From: Pseudotabrizicola sp.
GTDB taxonomy: Bacteria; Pseudomonadota; Alphaproteobacteria; Rhodobacterales; Rhodobacteraceae
Assembly (NCBI RefSeq): GCF_030656345.1
Contig: NZ_JAUSNR010000011.1
Location: forward strand, 61,706 to 125,705
Direction: 5' to 3'
DNA length: 64,000 nucleotides
The position numbers were made by a program, and so were the translations under genes. Numbering within the stretch: position 1 is the first letter of the stretch; the number at the start of each line of letters is the position of its first letter. This document shows, piece by piece, positions 51,202-60,913 of the stretch. A model generated the notes under the pieces. The model did not search any database, was not told where the DNA came from, and saw only the letters and a program-made list of their open reading frames with translations.

Positions 51202-52119
51202 ATGCTGCGTTTTGATGATCTTCAGCTGTTTGTGTGTACCGCCGAGCTGGGCGGTCTCTCTGCGGCGGCGCGGCGCCTGGATATTTCTCCGGCGGTGGCC
51301 AGTGCCGGGCTTAAACGCCTGGAGCAGCAACTGCAAGTGCGCCTGTTTAACCGCTCCACCCGCAGCCTGCGCCTGACGCCTGAGGGTGAGTTGTTTCTCG
51401 GCCATGCGCGCCTGGCGTTGCAGAGTCTGGACGATGGGCGCCAGCAATTGGCGGGCAGCAAGGTTGGCATCCGCGGCCCGCTGCAGTTGTCCGCGCCCTC
51501 GGATTTCGGCCGCAATACCCTGTTGCCCTGGCTGGATGAATTTCAGCAGGCGCATCCGCAGCTGCAGTTACGGTTACTGCTCGGCGACCGGGTGGCTGAC
51601 CTGTTTCGCGACCCTGTAGACATCGCCCTGCGTTATGGCGCACCAGAGGATTCCAGCCTGGTAGCCCTGCCGGTGGCCGCATTGAACCGGCGGGTGTTAT
51701 GCGCTGCGCCGCAGTACCTGCAGCGGCACGGCTTGCCTGATTGCATGTCGGCCCTGGCCGAGCACAATTGCCTGCTTTATATGCTTGGCGGGCGGGTGCA
51801 TGACCGCTGGCACTTCAGCGATGGTCGGCGTGAGCAGAGTATTTGCGTCAAGGGTGACCGGGTCAGTGACGATGCGGATGCAGTGCGGCGTTGGGCGGTG
51901 GGTGGCGCGGGGCTGGTCTATAAATCCTGGCTGGATGTGGCCGCTGATGTGCGGGCCGGGCGACTCAAGGTGCTGCTGCCCGAACTGCGTGGCGAGTCGG
52001 CACCGCTTAACCTGATCTGCGCGCACCGCGCGCAGCTGAGTAAGCCCGTGCTGTTATTGCGTGAGTTTGTCCAGGCGCGTTGCGCCGAGTTGTTGGCTTA
52101 TGCGCCTTGGCCGCATTAG
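51202..52119 (+). CDS. LysR-family transcriptional regulator
   Basis: 305 residues. Winged helix at residues 2-60 (DDLQLFVCTAELGGLSAAARRLDISPAVASAGLKRLEQQL), then the periplasmic-binding-like effector domain (AnkyrAaaS-type CrgA group, RLFNRSTRSL). Divergent from the ABM/quinone reductase operon, which it probably controls. The interval is A/T-rich with TTTCAATATTATTTTGATAATAAA just before the start, likely its own promoter and binding site. Confidence 0.88.
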   Translation: MLRFDDLQLFVCTAELGGLSAAARRLDISPAVASAGLKRLEQQLQVRLFNRSTRSLRLTPEGELFLGHARLALQSLDDGRQQLAGSKVGIRGPLQLSAPSDFGRNTLLPWLDEFQQAHPQLQLRLLLGDRVADLFRDPVDIALRYGAPEDSSLVALPVAALNRRVLCAAPQYLQRHGLPDCMSALAEHNCLLYMLGGRVHDRWHFSDGRREQSICVKGDRVSDDADAVRRWAVGGAGLVYKSWLDVAADVRAGRLKVLLPELRGESAPLNLICAHRAQLSKPVLLLREFVQARCAELLAYAPWPH

Positions 52120-52201
52120 TATTGTGGCCAGCCAACTGCGGCAATCAACCGCAGCCGCGCAGCGCGAATCACGCGCATGAGCAATGCTAGAGTCGCGCCC
52201 C

Positions 52202-52585
52202 ATGAAACTGACCCGCACCGACCGCTCGCTGATTGCCTGGATGCTGTATTTCAGCGTTCTGTTCAGTGCGTTCGGCTGCAGCATCAGTCATGGGCAAATG
52301 GCCGGTTTGCAACTCAGTGGGCTGGGCAGCCAGTACTGCTCCTTCGACGGTAATTTTGGTGCCGGTGCCGACCTGGAAGGCTCCGGTGTGGTGGCGCCCA
52401 ATCCTGCGACTGGCTCCGGCTGCTCGCTGAGTTCCACCTTCAGCGCGATCATTCTCGCGGCGTTCTTCGGTCTGTTGGGCTTGCTGGCGCCTAGCCGCGC
52501 GCCCCTGCTGACGTTCTTCTTCACCCCGCGTCCCGTCCGCTACCTCTGGCCTTCGGCCAACCCCCGCGCTTCTCCACTTTCCTGA
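52202..52585 (+). CDS. DUF2946-type protein (first copy)
   Basis: 127 residues: one N-terminal membrane helix or signal (LIAWMLYFSVLFSAFGCSIS), a Gly/Ser-rich middle with Cys in QYCSFDG and SGCSLSS, a second helix (AIILAAFFGLLGLLA) and a basic end. DUF2946 proteins often stand by copper-linked TonB receptors, and a second one precedes the OprC/NosA gene here at 57038. Function unknown. The next gene begins 91 bp later, so cotranscription is likely. Confidence 0.7.
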   Translation: MKLTRTDRSLIAWMLYFSVLFSAFGCSISHGQMAGLQLSGLGSQYCSFDGNFGAGADLEGSGVVAPNPATGSGCSLSSTFSAIILAAFFGLLGLLAPSRAPLLTFFFTPRPVRYLWPSANPRASPLS

Positions 52586-52675
52586 TGCATGGCGCCTTTG
52601 GGGCGCTCCCATTGTTTGCATGTGGCGATGCCATGCCGCGTGCGCTTGCTTGTGTTTTCAGGAAAACAACACGCT

Positions 52676-54835
52676 ATGTCTATGCCGTCCTCGCGCGCCT
52701 TGAGCGCCGCCTTTCTGTGCGCTGTAACCCCTTCACTCTGGGCTGAACAGGCCGTCACTTTGCCCGACAGTGAAGTCCTTGGCCGTGCGGCGCTGGCGTC
52801 GGAGCTGTCACTCGATACCCCTGCTGAAAGTGCATCACGTCTGGGCCTGACGCCTCGGGAAACGCCGGCTTCGGTCAGCGTGGTCAACCGTGAGCAGATT
52901 GAACGTCGCGGTGCCGATAACACCCAGCAGATGCTTAACGGTGTGCCGGGTGTGGTGGCTGCAGCGCCGCCTGGGTTTGCCGGGGCCGTGTCATGGCGTG
53001 GCTTTACCGGCAGCCAGGTCACGCAGATGTTTAACGGCATCACGGTGCAGTACGACGCCATTGCAGCGCGTCCGGTGGACAGCTGGATTTATGACCGGGT
53101 TGAAGCGGTCGGCGGGGCGTCCAGCTTTCTCAATGGCTCGGGCGCTGTCGGCGGTTCGATCAACTACCTGACTAAATTAGCCACGCGCGATCAGGCGTTT
53201 AGCGAAGGGCGCATCCGCTACGGCTCGTTTGATGCCAACGAACTGGCCTATGGTTTCAACCAGCCGCTGGGCGAGGCCAATCACCTGCGCATGGATGTCA
53301 GCCGCACCAGCAGCAATGGCTACGTGGATCGCGAACAGCGCGAAGCCTGGACCAGTGCATTCTCACTGCTGACGGACTTCAACGAGCAGCTGTCGCACAC
53401 CCTGGCGTTTGAGTATCAGGAAGAACAGGTCGACAGCCCGTATTGGGGCAGCCCGGTGCTCAAGGGGCGCACGGGTGATCTGAAGGTGGATGAGAGTCGG
53501 CGTTTCGAGAACTACAACGTTGCAGACGGACGCTATGAACAGCGGGTGCGCTGGGCGCGTTCCATCACCGAGTATCAGCTGACGGACGCCACCCGCCTGC
53601 GTAATACGCTCTATCACTACAACGCGCAGCGTGATTACCGCAACCTGGAGACCTACGCCTACACCGATGCCAGCAATAGCGCCGTGCAGCGCAGTAACGC
53701 GCTGTTGCAACGGCATGATCAGGAACTCAACGGCAACCGGTTTGAAGTGCGTCATCAGGGCGGGCTGTTTGGCCTGTCGAGCGAGTGGGCAGCCGGGCTG
53801 GATTACAGCCATAACGTGCAAGCCCGCTATCCGCGCTCGGTCGCCGGTCCCTTCGGCGTGGTGGATGCTGAACACTTCGAGCCGGGGCATTTCTTCGACC
53901 TGCCCGGTATGACTCCTGGTTACGCCCGCCAGCGCACCAACCAGCTCGACACCTGGGCGTTGTTTGTCGAAAACCGTCTGGCGCTTACTGAGCGTCTGTC
54001 CCTGCTCAGCGGCCTGCGGCATGACCGCATCGACCTGGAAGTGACCAATCACCAGGCCGCCAGCCTGACCAACCCGGCGTTTTTCGCCCGTGAGTACGAG
54101 CCCACCACTGGCCGTGTCGGTATGGTCTATGCCTTGAGTCCTGCTGCCAATCTGTATGTGCAATACAGCACCGCTGCCGATCCGCCTGCTGGAGTCCTTA
54201 CCACCGCGACCCTCGGCCAGGTGCAGGATTTTGACCTGACCAAGGGCCGTCAGCTGGAGGTCGGCAGCAAGTTTGATTTCCTCGATGGGCGCGCCTCCAC
54301 CACCGTTGCTGCGTACAAGATCGAACGTGAAAACCTGGCCACACGTGACCCCGCTAACTCCGGGCAAACGCTACCAGTGGGCAAGCAATCGACGCTTGGT
54401 GTGGAGCTGGCAACAGCGCTGCGCATCACCCCGCGCCTGCTGGCAGAAGCCAATCTGGCGTGGATCGATGCTCAATACGATGAGTTCAATGAAAGCGTGG
54501 GCGGGCTGTCGGTCTCGCGTCAGGGCAACACGCCGAGCAACGTACCCGATCAGGTTGCCAACCTATGGCTGACCTACGATCTCGCCTCGCATTGGCAGGT
54601 TGGTGCAGACAGCCGCCACGTGGCCTCGGTGTATGCCGACGCGGCCAACCAGTTAAAGGCACCGGCCTATACCTTGTTCGGTGCATTTGTCAGCTATCGC
54701 CTGGATGCCGACAGCCTGCTGACCTTGCGGGCGCGCAACCTGACCGACGAGGTATACGCCAGCTGGGCCAGCAGCGACATGCTGTTCCTCGGCGCGCCGC
54801 GTTCGTTTGAGTTGGCCTTGCAGTCACGCTTTTAA
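52676..54835 (+). CDS. TonB-dependent outer-membrane receptor
   Basis: 719 residues: signal peptide (RALSAAFLCAVTPSLWA), plug domain with TPASVSVVNREQIERRGADNTQQML and the VGGASSFLNGSGAVGGSINY loop, then a 22-stranded barrel ending in the usual aromatic Phe (LALQSRF). This plug pattern is that of ferric siderophore receptors, yet it lies between DUF2946 and PepSY genes near copper genes, so the ligand may be a metal-siderophore complex or another metal chelate. Start at 52676; the ATG six bases on is an alternative. Confidence 0.85.
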   Translation: MSMPSSRALSAAFLCAVTPSLWAEQAVTLPDSEVLGRAALASELSLDTPAESASRLGLTPRETPASVSVVNREQIERRGADNTQQMLNGVPGVVAAAPPGFAGAVSWRGFTGSQVTQMFNGITVQYDAIAARPVDSWIYDRVEAVGGASSFLNGSGAVGGSINYLTKLATRDQAFSEGRIRYGSFDANELAYGFNQPLGEANHLRMDVSRTSSNGYVDREQREAWTSAFSLLTDFNEQLSHTLAFEYQEEQVDSPYWGSPVLKGRTGDLKVDESRRFENYNVADGRYEQRVRWARSITEYQLTDATRLRNTLYHYNAQRDYRNLETYAYTDASNSAVQRSNALLQRHDQELNGNRFEVRHQGGLFGLSSEWAAGLDYSHNVQARYPRSVAGPFGVVDAEHFEPGHFFDLPGMTPGYARQRTNQLDTWALFVENRLALTERLSLLSGLRHDRIDLEVTNHQAASLTNPAFFAREYEPTTGRVGMVYALSPAANLYVQYSTAADPPAGVLTTATLGQVQDFDLTKGRQLEVGSKFDFLDGRASTTVAAYKIERENLATRDPANSGQTLPVGKQSTLGVELATALRITPRLLAEANLAWIDAQYDEFNESVGGLSVSRQGNTPSNVPDQVANLWLTYDLASHWQVGADSRHVASVYADAANQLKAPAYTLFGAFVSYRLDADSLLTLRARNLTDEVYASWASSDMLFLGAPRSFELALQSRF

Positions 54836-54846
54836 GAGGTCGCCGG

Positions 54847-56352
54847 ATGAAACGCTATCTCTACCTGTGGCATCGCTGGCTGGGGATTTTCCTCTGCCTG
54901 CTGATGGTGCTTTGGTTCGTGTCTGGTTTGGTGATGATGTACGTCGGCTATCCCAAGCTGACCCAGCGCGAGCACCTGGCCCATCTGCCCCCGTTGTCGT
55001 TGGAGGGTTGTTGCGTACCGCTCGAGCAGGTGCTGGCTGCCACGGGGGAGAAAGTCGCCCCGGCATCGATTCGGTTGACCACGGTGGCCGGTGAGCCGCG
55101 CTTTGTTGTGCGGTTTGCGACGGGCGCAGTGGCGGTTGATGCGCGTAGCGGTAAGCGTATTGACTCGGTGACCTCAGCAGAGGCTGTGGCCGCCGCTCGA
55201 CCCTTTGCCGGTGAGCGCGCGGTGCATTTCCAGGCCTCCATACAGGAGGATGCCTGGACGCACTCGCGCGCCCTCGACGGCGATCGGCCGCTGCATCGTG
55301 TGGGGCTGGATGACGGCACGCTGCTGTATGTCTCGGGGCGTAGCGGCGAAGTGGTGCGCGATGCCACTTTCACTGAGCGTACCTGGAACTGGCTGGGGGC
55401 CTGGCTGCACTGGCTCTACCCCCTGCGCGGCGGTGTGCTGGATCGCTGGTGGAGTGATGCGGTGATCTACCTGTCCGTGGCCGCCACCCTGATGACGCTC
55501 TTGGGCATGGTGGTTGGCATTCTGCGTTGGCGCTTTGCCACGCCTTATCGCAGTGGCGCGCGCAGCCCTTACAAGGGGCTGGCGCGTTGGCACCATATCG
55601 GTGGTTTGCTGTTTGGTGGGTTGGCGCTGGCCTGGATTTTCAGCGGCTTGATGTCGATGAACCCCTGGCGGCTGCTGGACAGCGCGGCCCCCTTGAACGT
55701 TGCGCCTTACCAAGGCGGAGCGTTGCAAGCCGAGGCCTTTTCTCTCGGGCCTGAACAGGCCTTGCCGCGTTTCAACGCGATGGGACTGCAGGTGCATGAA
55801 CTGCATTGGCGCATGCTGGGCGGTCGTGGCTATTTGCTGGGGCTCGATGGCAGCGGCGCTAGCGCGCTGCTGGCCATGGATGCATCCACACCGCAGTGGG
55901 GTTTGGATGAAGCGGACGTATTGCGGGCAGCTCGGGCGATTCGGCCGGAGGATGTACCCACTGTCGAGCGCCTGACGGCCTACGACTTTTACTACTACGC
56001 ACGGGCCGAACACAGCATGTCGGGGCACCTGGAGCGGCCGTTGCCAATCCTGCGGGTGCGCTTCAATGATCCGGCCAATACCTGGCTGCACCTCGACCCG
56101 CGCACCGGTGCTTTGCTCGGCCGCATGGATGAAGGACAGCGCACCTCGCGCTGGTTGTTTGCCCTGCTGCACAGTTGGGATTGGTTGCCGCTGCTGCAAA
56201 ACCGGCCTCTCTGGGATGGCTGGATGTGGCTGGCCAGCCTGGGCGGTTTACTGATTTGCCTGAGCGGCACCGTGATGGGCTGGCGGCGTCTGCGTGGGCG
56301 GCGCGCTGTGCGAGTCAGCAAACGGCCGCGCGTGCATCCATCCAGCGTATGA
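54847..56352 (+). CDS. PepSY-associated membrane protein
   Basis: 501 residues with four membrane helices: near residues 8-32 (LWHRWLGIFLCLLMVLWFVSGLVMMYVG), 195-220, 245-270 (HHIGGLLFGGLALAWIFSGLMSMNPW) and 455-475. His in WHRW, HWLYP and HHIGG are of the kind that bind haem in PepSY_TM reductases paired with siderophore receptors, where they may reduce the imported metal. It starts 11 bp after the receptor stop, so they are one operon. The C-terminal 25 residues are basic. Confidence 0.85.
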   Translation: MKRYLYLWHRWLGIFLCLLMVLWFVSGLVMMYVGYPKLTQREHLAHLPPLSLEGCCVPLEQVLAATGEKVAPASIRLTTVAGEPRFVVRFATGAVAVDARSGKRIDSVTSAEAVAAARPFAGERAVHFQASIQEDAWTHSRALDGDRPLHRVGLDDGTLLYVSGRSGEVVRDATFTERTWNWLGAWLHWLYPLRGGVLDRWWSDAVIYLSVAATLMTLLGMVVGILRWRFATPYRSGARSPYKGLARWHHIGGLLFGGLALAWIFSGLMSMNPWRLLDSAAPLNVAPYQGGALQAEAFSLGPEQALPRFNAMGLQVHELHWRMLGGRGYLLGLDGSGASALLAMDASTPQWGLDEADVLRAARAIRPEDVPTVERLTAYDFYYYARAEHSMSGHLERPLPILRVRFNDPANTWLHLDPRTGALLGRMDEGQRTSRWLFALLHSWDWLPLLQNRPLWDGWMWLASLGGLLICLSGTVMGWRRLRGRRAVRVSKRPRVHPSSV

Positions 56353-56434
56353 GTTTCGAGGATATGCCGCACTTAAGCGGTCTGAGCTGCTCAGGCTTGG
56401 CCCGCATCAAGACTTTGCGTTACAACAGGTTTAT

Positions 56435-56449
56435 TGGACATTTAGTCCA
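56435..56449. promoter_or_regulatory. Short dyad before the PCuAC gene
   Basis: TGGAC-ATTTA-GTCCA, a 5-bp-arm palindrome 17 bp before the start codon and just ahead of the GGAGG site. It could be a repressor site or an RNA hairpin that limits ribosome access. It does not match a Fur, Zur or CopR consensus that I know. Confidence 0.4.
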
Positions 56450-56465
56450 CCCCCGGAGGAACACC

Positions 56466-56957
56466 ATGTTGCTGAAAAAGACCCTGCTGATCGCCGCACT
56501 GCTGAGCCCGAGTCTGTTTGCCAGCGCCCACGACTACAGCGCCGGAAACCTGCATATCGAACACCCCTGGTCGCGGGAAATGCCAGCAGTAGCGCCCACG
56601 GCGGCTGCTTATTTCGTGGTGCACAACAAGGGCGCCGAGGCGGATCGTCTGTTCGGCGCCAGCACTCCGCACGCCGGCAAGGCCGAGCTGCACGAGCATG
56701 TGCATGCCGATGGCCTGATGAAGATGCAGCATGTGCAATCGGTGGTCATACCCGCCGGCGGCGAGGTGAAATTCGAGCCCATGGGTTACCACGTCATGCT
56801 GTTCAACCTGAAGCAACAAGCCAAAGACGGCGAGCGCTTCCCGCTGACCCTGACCTTCGAGAAGGCCGGTGCGGTTGAGGTTGAAATCGCGGTGCAGACC
56901 GAGGCGCCCGCCGCCTCAGCTGAGCCAGTTGGCCATGACGCGACTCATCAGCACTGA
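56466..56957 (+). CDS. Periplasmic copper chaperone PCu(A)C
   Basis: 163 residues with signal peptide (LLIAALLSPSLFASA). The Cu(I)-binding set H(M)x10Mx21HxM is visible: His and Met in HPWSREMP, and HEHVHADGLMKMQHV, MGYHVMLFNL. PCu(A)C proteins carry copper to cytochrome oxidase Cu-A or to periplasmic copper enzymes. A His-rich tail (GHDATHQH) adds possible binding. GGAGG lies seven bases before ATG 56466, and the upstream open frame (from 56175) runs through the PepSY gene and is rejected. Confidence 0.92.
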   Translation: MLLKKTLLIAALLSPSLFASAHDYSAGNLHIEHPWSREMPAVAPTAAAYFVVHNKGAEADRLFGASTPHAGKAELHEHVHADGLMKMQHVQSVVIPAGGEVKFEPMGYHVMLFNLKQQAKDGERFPLTLTFEKAGAVEVEIAVQTEAPAASAEPVGHDATHQH

Positions 56958-57037
56958 TGCTTGTGCTCTTGACCGGGGACAAGGAGCGCCTCGCCGCGGT
57001 TGGCAATAATCGCGGCAGGATTCAGGGGCACTGATCG

Positions 57038-57421
57038 ATGCAGGCATCAGCACATCCGGTTAACCGTCGCAGAGGGCTGATGCCGGCATTGCTGGCTATG
57101 CTGTTGCTCTGTGTCGGGCCGCTGCTCTCGCAGTTACTGGTGCCTAGCCAGCCAGCCTGGCTTGCGGAACTGAGTTGCAGCGAGCATCCGGCCAGCCATT
57201 CGCCGGCTAACAGCGACAGCCATGGGCATGATCCGCTGTGGGCCAAGTGCGGTTATTGCACCCTGCTGTTCAGCAGCCCGGCGCTGACCAGTTCCCTGCT
57301 GATGCCGATTGGCCCGCTGGCGTTCGCGGCACAACTGCTTCGCCTGCGCGCCCCGCAGCACGTCCCTGCATTGGCGATATTCCCTGGCTCGCGCAGTCGC
57401 GCGCCACCCGTGCGTTCCTGA
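57038..57421 (+). CDS. DUF2946 family protein (second copy)
   Basis: 127 residues: hydrophobic N-terminus (MPALLAMLLLCVGPLLSQLLV), Cys in ELSCSEHP, a His-rich stretch (HSPANSDSHGHDP), and the family hallmark CGYCTLLFSSPAL, followed by a second helix. The Cys/His pattern suggests copper binding. It stands between the PCuAC gene and the OprC/NosA receptor in a very usual Pseudomonas order. Function is otherwise unknown. Confidence 0.85.
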   Translation: MQASAHPVNRRRGLMPALLAMLLLCVGPLLSQLLVPSQPAWLAELSCSEHPASHSPANSDSHGHDPLWAKCGYCTLLFSSPALTSSLLMPIGPLAFAAQLLRLRAPQHVPALAIFPGSRSRAPPVRS

Positions 57422-57504
57422 TCGTTTTTGCTGCTCTCGCGCGCCAGCCCTGCCTTTAAGGCGACTGTGGCGGTGCGTCGGATTGTCTCGATCTTGGAAA
57501 TCAT

Positions 57505-59634
57505 ATGCCTGCCATTACCTGTGCCCGTATTCCAGGCGCCTCGCGTCTGCCTGTACCTTTTCGTCTGACGCCGCTGTGTGTTGCCCTGACCGCTACCATG
57601 CTCTGCAGCTCTCTAGCGCTGGCCGATGAGATTGCCATCGAGTTGGCGCCGCTGGTCATTACCGGGGCCAGTCATCATGCACCGCTGACCGTGATCACCG
57701 ACCCGAAACAACCGCGCCAGCCGATGCCGGCCGCCGATGGTGCGGACTATCTGAAGACCATTCCCGGCTTCAATGCGATTCGCAATGGCGGCGCCAACGG
57801 CGATCCGTTGTTTCGCGGCATGTTCGGCTCGCGCCTGAACATTCTCATGGACGGCGGCCAGATGCTCGGTGCCTGCCCCAATCGCATGGATACGCCGACC
57901 TCTTACCTGTCACCGGAAAACTTCGATCAGCTGACCGTGATCAAGGGGCCGCAAAGCGTGCTCTGGGGGCCGGGCGCTTCGGCGGCGACGATACTTTTCG
58001 AGCGCGACACTGCGCCTTTCAATGAGCTCGGCGGGCGGGTTGATGGCAGTATTCTGGCTGCATCCAACGGCCGTTTCGACCGGCGCATCGACGCCACTGC
58101 CGGCGGCAGCCAGGGTTACCTGCGTGTGCTGGCGAACAAGGCCCAGGCCGATGATTACCAGGACGGCAACGGCGATAGCGTGCCGTCGCGCTGGGATAAA
58201 TGGAACAGCGATGTGCTGCTCGGCTGGACCCCGGATGACGACACCTTGATCGAACTCAGTGCCGGCCGTGGCGATGGCGAGGCGCGCTACGCCGGGCGTG
58301 GCATGGATGGCAGCCAGTTCCTCCGTGAGAGCCTGGGGTTACGCTTCAAGAAGGACAACATTGGCGAGCTGTTCAGTGCCCTGGAAGGGCAGGTTTACTA
58401 CAACTATGCCGATCACGTGATGGACAACTTCAGCCTGCGCAGCCCTAACCCACTGGATGTGATGGCGCCGATGCGCAACCCGCTGGCCAGCAATGTCGAC
58501 CGGCGAACCCTGGGTGGCCGGCTGGTCGGCACCTGGGACTGGCAGGCGGTTGAACTCAAGGCCGGCGTGGACGGGCAAACCAACGAGCACCGCAAGCGCG
58601 CGTCCAGCTTCAACATGCTGAGCCGCACCTATACCGACTACGATCAGGCCGCCTGGGACAAGGACGCGGTGTTTCATAACTATGGCCTGTTCGGCGAGCT
58701 GACCTGGAAGGTCGCCAGCCGCCAGCGCTGGATCGCCGGTGCGCGGCTGGACCGCGCCTCGGTCAAGGATTACCGCCAGACCCTGGGCAGCGGCATGACT
58801 CTGCGGGCCAACCCGACGGCCGACGAAACCCGCAGCGCTACCCTGCCCAGCGGCTTTCTGCGTTATGAGCGGGACCTGGTCGGCATGCCGGCGATTGTCT
58901 ATGCCGGCCTCGGGCATACCCAGCGCTTCCCCGATTACTGGGAGTTGTTCTCCGCCAGCCCCGGCCCCATCGGTTTTGTGCAGCCGATGGAAAGCCTCGA
59001 TCCGGAAAAAACCACCCAGCTCGATTTCGGCGCGCACTACCGTGGCGCCAAGCTGGACGCCTGGGCGTCGGCCTACCTCGGTCAGGTGCGTGACTACATT
59101 CAGTTCAGCTATGGGCCAGGCATGATGCCGGGGCATACCCGCTCGCAGGCGAGCAATATCGATGCGCGGATCATGGGGGGCGAGTTGGGCGCCAGTTACC
59201 GCCTGAGCCGTAACTGGAAAACCGATGCCAGCCTGGCGTATGCCTGGGGCAAGAACAGCTCGGACGGCCGCCCGCTGGCACAGACGCCACCGCTGGAGGC
59301 GCGCTTCGGCCTGGGCTATGAGCAGAGCGACTGGAGTGCCGGTGCCTTGTGGCGGGTGGTTGCAGCACAGAACCGGGTGGATGAGGGTAAGGGCAACGTG
59401 GTGGGTAAGGACTTTGGCAACAGCAGTGGTTTTGCCGTGTTCTCGCTCAATGCCGCTTATCGCCTGACTCCCGAGATGAAGCTCAGCGCGGGTGTCGATA
59501 ACCTGTTCGATAAGGCCTACAGCGAACACCTGAATCTGGCGGGTAATGCCGGTTTCGGTTTCTCCATGGACGACCCCCAGGCGTTTAACGAGCCAGGTCG
59601 TACCCTGTGGACCAAGGTCGATTTCAGCTTCTGA
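57505..59634 (+). CDS. oprC: TonB-dependent copper receptor OprC/NosA
   Basis: 709 residues: signal peptide (VALTATMLCSSLALA), plug with DGADYLKTIPGFNAIRNGG and the conserved GACPNRMDTPTSYL (Cys and Met likely copper ligands), IKGPQSVLWGPGAS, and a barrel ending KVDFSF. It matches the TonB-dependent copper receptor family in which P. aeruginosa OprC and P. stutzeri NosA lie; NosA was first found through copper supply to nitrous oxide reductase. The preceding DUF2946 and PCuAC genes support copper import. Copper normally represses such genes. Confidence 0.92.
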   Translation: MPAITCARIPGASRLPVPFRLTPLCVALTATMLCSSLALADEIAIELAPLVITGASHHAPLTVITDPKQPRQPMPAADGADYLKTIPGFNAIRNGGANGDPLFRGMFGSRLNILMDGGQMLGACPNRMDTPTSYLSPENFDQLTVIKGPQSVLWGPGASAATILFERDTAPFNELGGRVDGSILAASNGRFDRRIDATAGGSQGYLRVLANKAQADDYQDGNGDSVPSRWDKWNSDVLLGWTPDDDTLIELSAGRGDGEARYAGRGMDGSQFLRESLGLRFKKDNIGELFSALEGQVYYNYADHVMDNFSLRSPNPLDVMAPMRNPLASNVDRRTLGGRLVGTWDWQAVELKAGVDGQTNEHRKRASSFNMLSRTYTDYDQAAWDKDAVFHNYGLFGELTWKVASRQRWIAGARLDRASVKDYRQTLGSGMTLRANPTADETRSATLPSGFLRYERDLVGMPAIVYAGLGHTQRFPDYWELFSASPGPIGFVQPMESLDPEKTTQLDFGAHYRGAKLDAWASAYLGQVRDYIQFSYGPGMMPGHTRSQASNIDARIMGGELGASYRLSRNWKTDASLAYAWGKNSSDGRPLAQTPPLEARFGLGYEQSDWSAGALWRVVAAQNRVDEGKGNVVGKDFGNSSGFAVFSLNAAYRLTPEMKLSAGVDNLFDKAYSEHLNLAGNAGFGFSMDDPQAFNEPGRTLWTKVDFSF

Positions 59635-59696
59635 TCCGGCCGGGGTGTGGCCCGTTAGCGGGCTGCGCCTCCTCCTTAGAAGCGACGTAAAACCAA

Positions 59697-59755
59697 TCGC
59701 GGCTAAAGCCCCTCCCACGGGACATGTGCGGATGTGGGAGGGGCTTTAACCGCGA
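59697..59755. repeat. REP pair, family 2 (TCGCGGCTAAAGCCCCTCC)
   Basis: The element at 59697-59718 and its near reverse complement at 59734-59755 (TTTAACCGCGA end) form a long hairpin between convergent oprC and the deaminase gene; it may terminate both. Same family as at 62009-62081, 63384-63458 and 63987-64000 beside the RAYT gene. Confidence 0.85.
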
Positions 59756-59764
59756 CGTTCAGTC

Positions 59765-60724
<960 letters not shown>

Positions 60725-60811
60725 TTATCAGGCGTGGTTGCGACAAAGTTTAACCGTAAGGACAGGATTTCGCTGAATCGGTACGGGTTGTTGACGACGT
60801 GGGGGCGCTAT

Positions 60812-60910
60812 GTAGGGTGGACATCGCTTTTTATGTCCACCAAGCGGGCTGCGTGACGCCGCAGGGGGCGGATGGAAAAAGCGCCAGCTACGCGCCCCGA
60901 TCCACCCTAC
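60812..60910. repeat. Inverted GTAGGGTGG / CCACCCTAC element
   Basis: GTAGGGTGG at 60812 faces CCACCCTAC at 60902 across about 80 bp that holds a second small dyad (GGACAT...ATGTCC, 60819-60838). A common Pseudomonas intergenic form, placed after the oxygenase stop and before the deaminase start region. Confidence 0.65.
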
Positions 60911-60913
60911 GGT

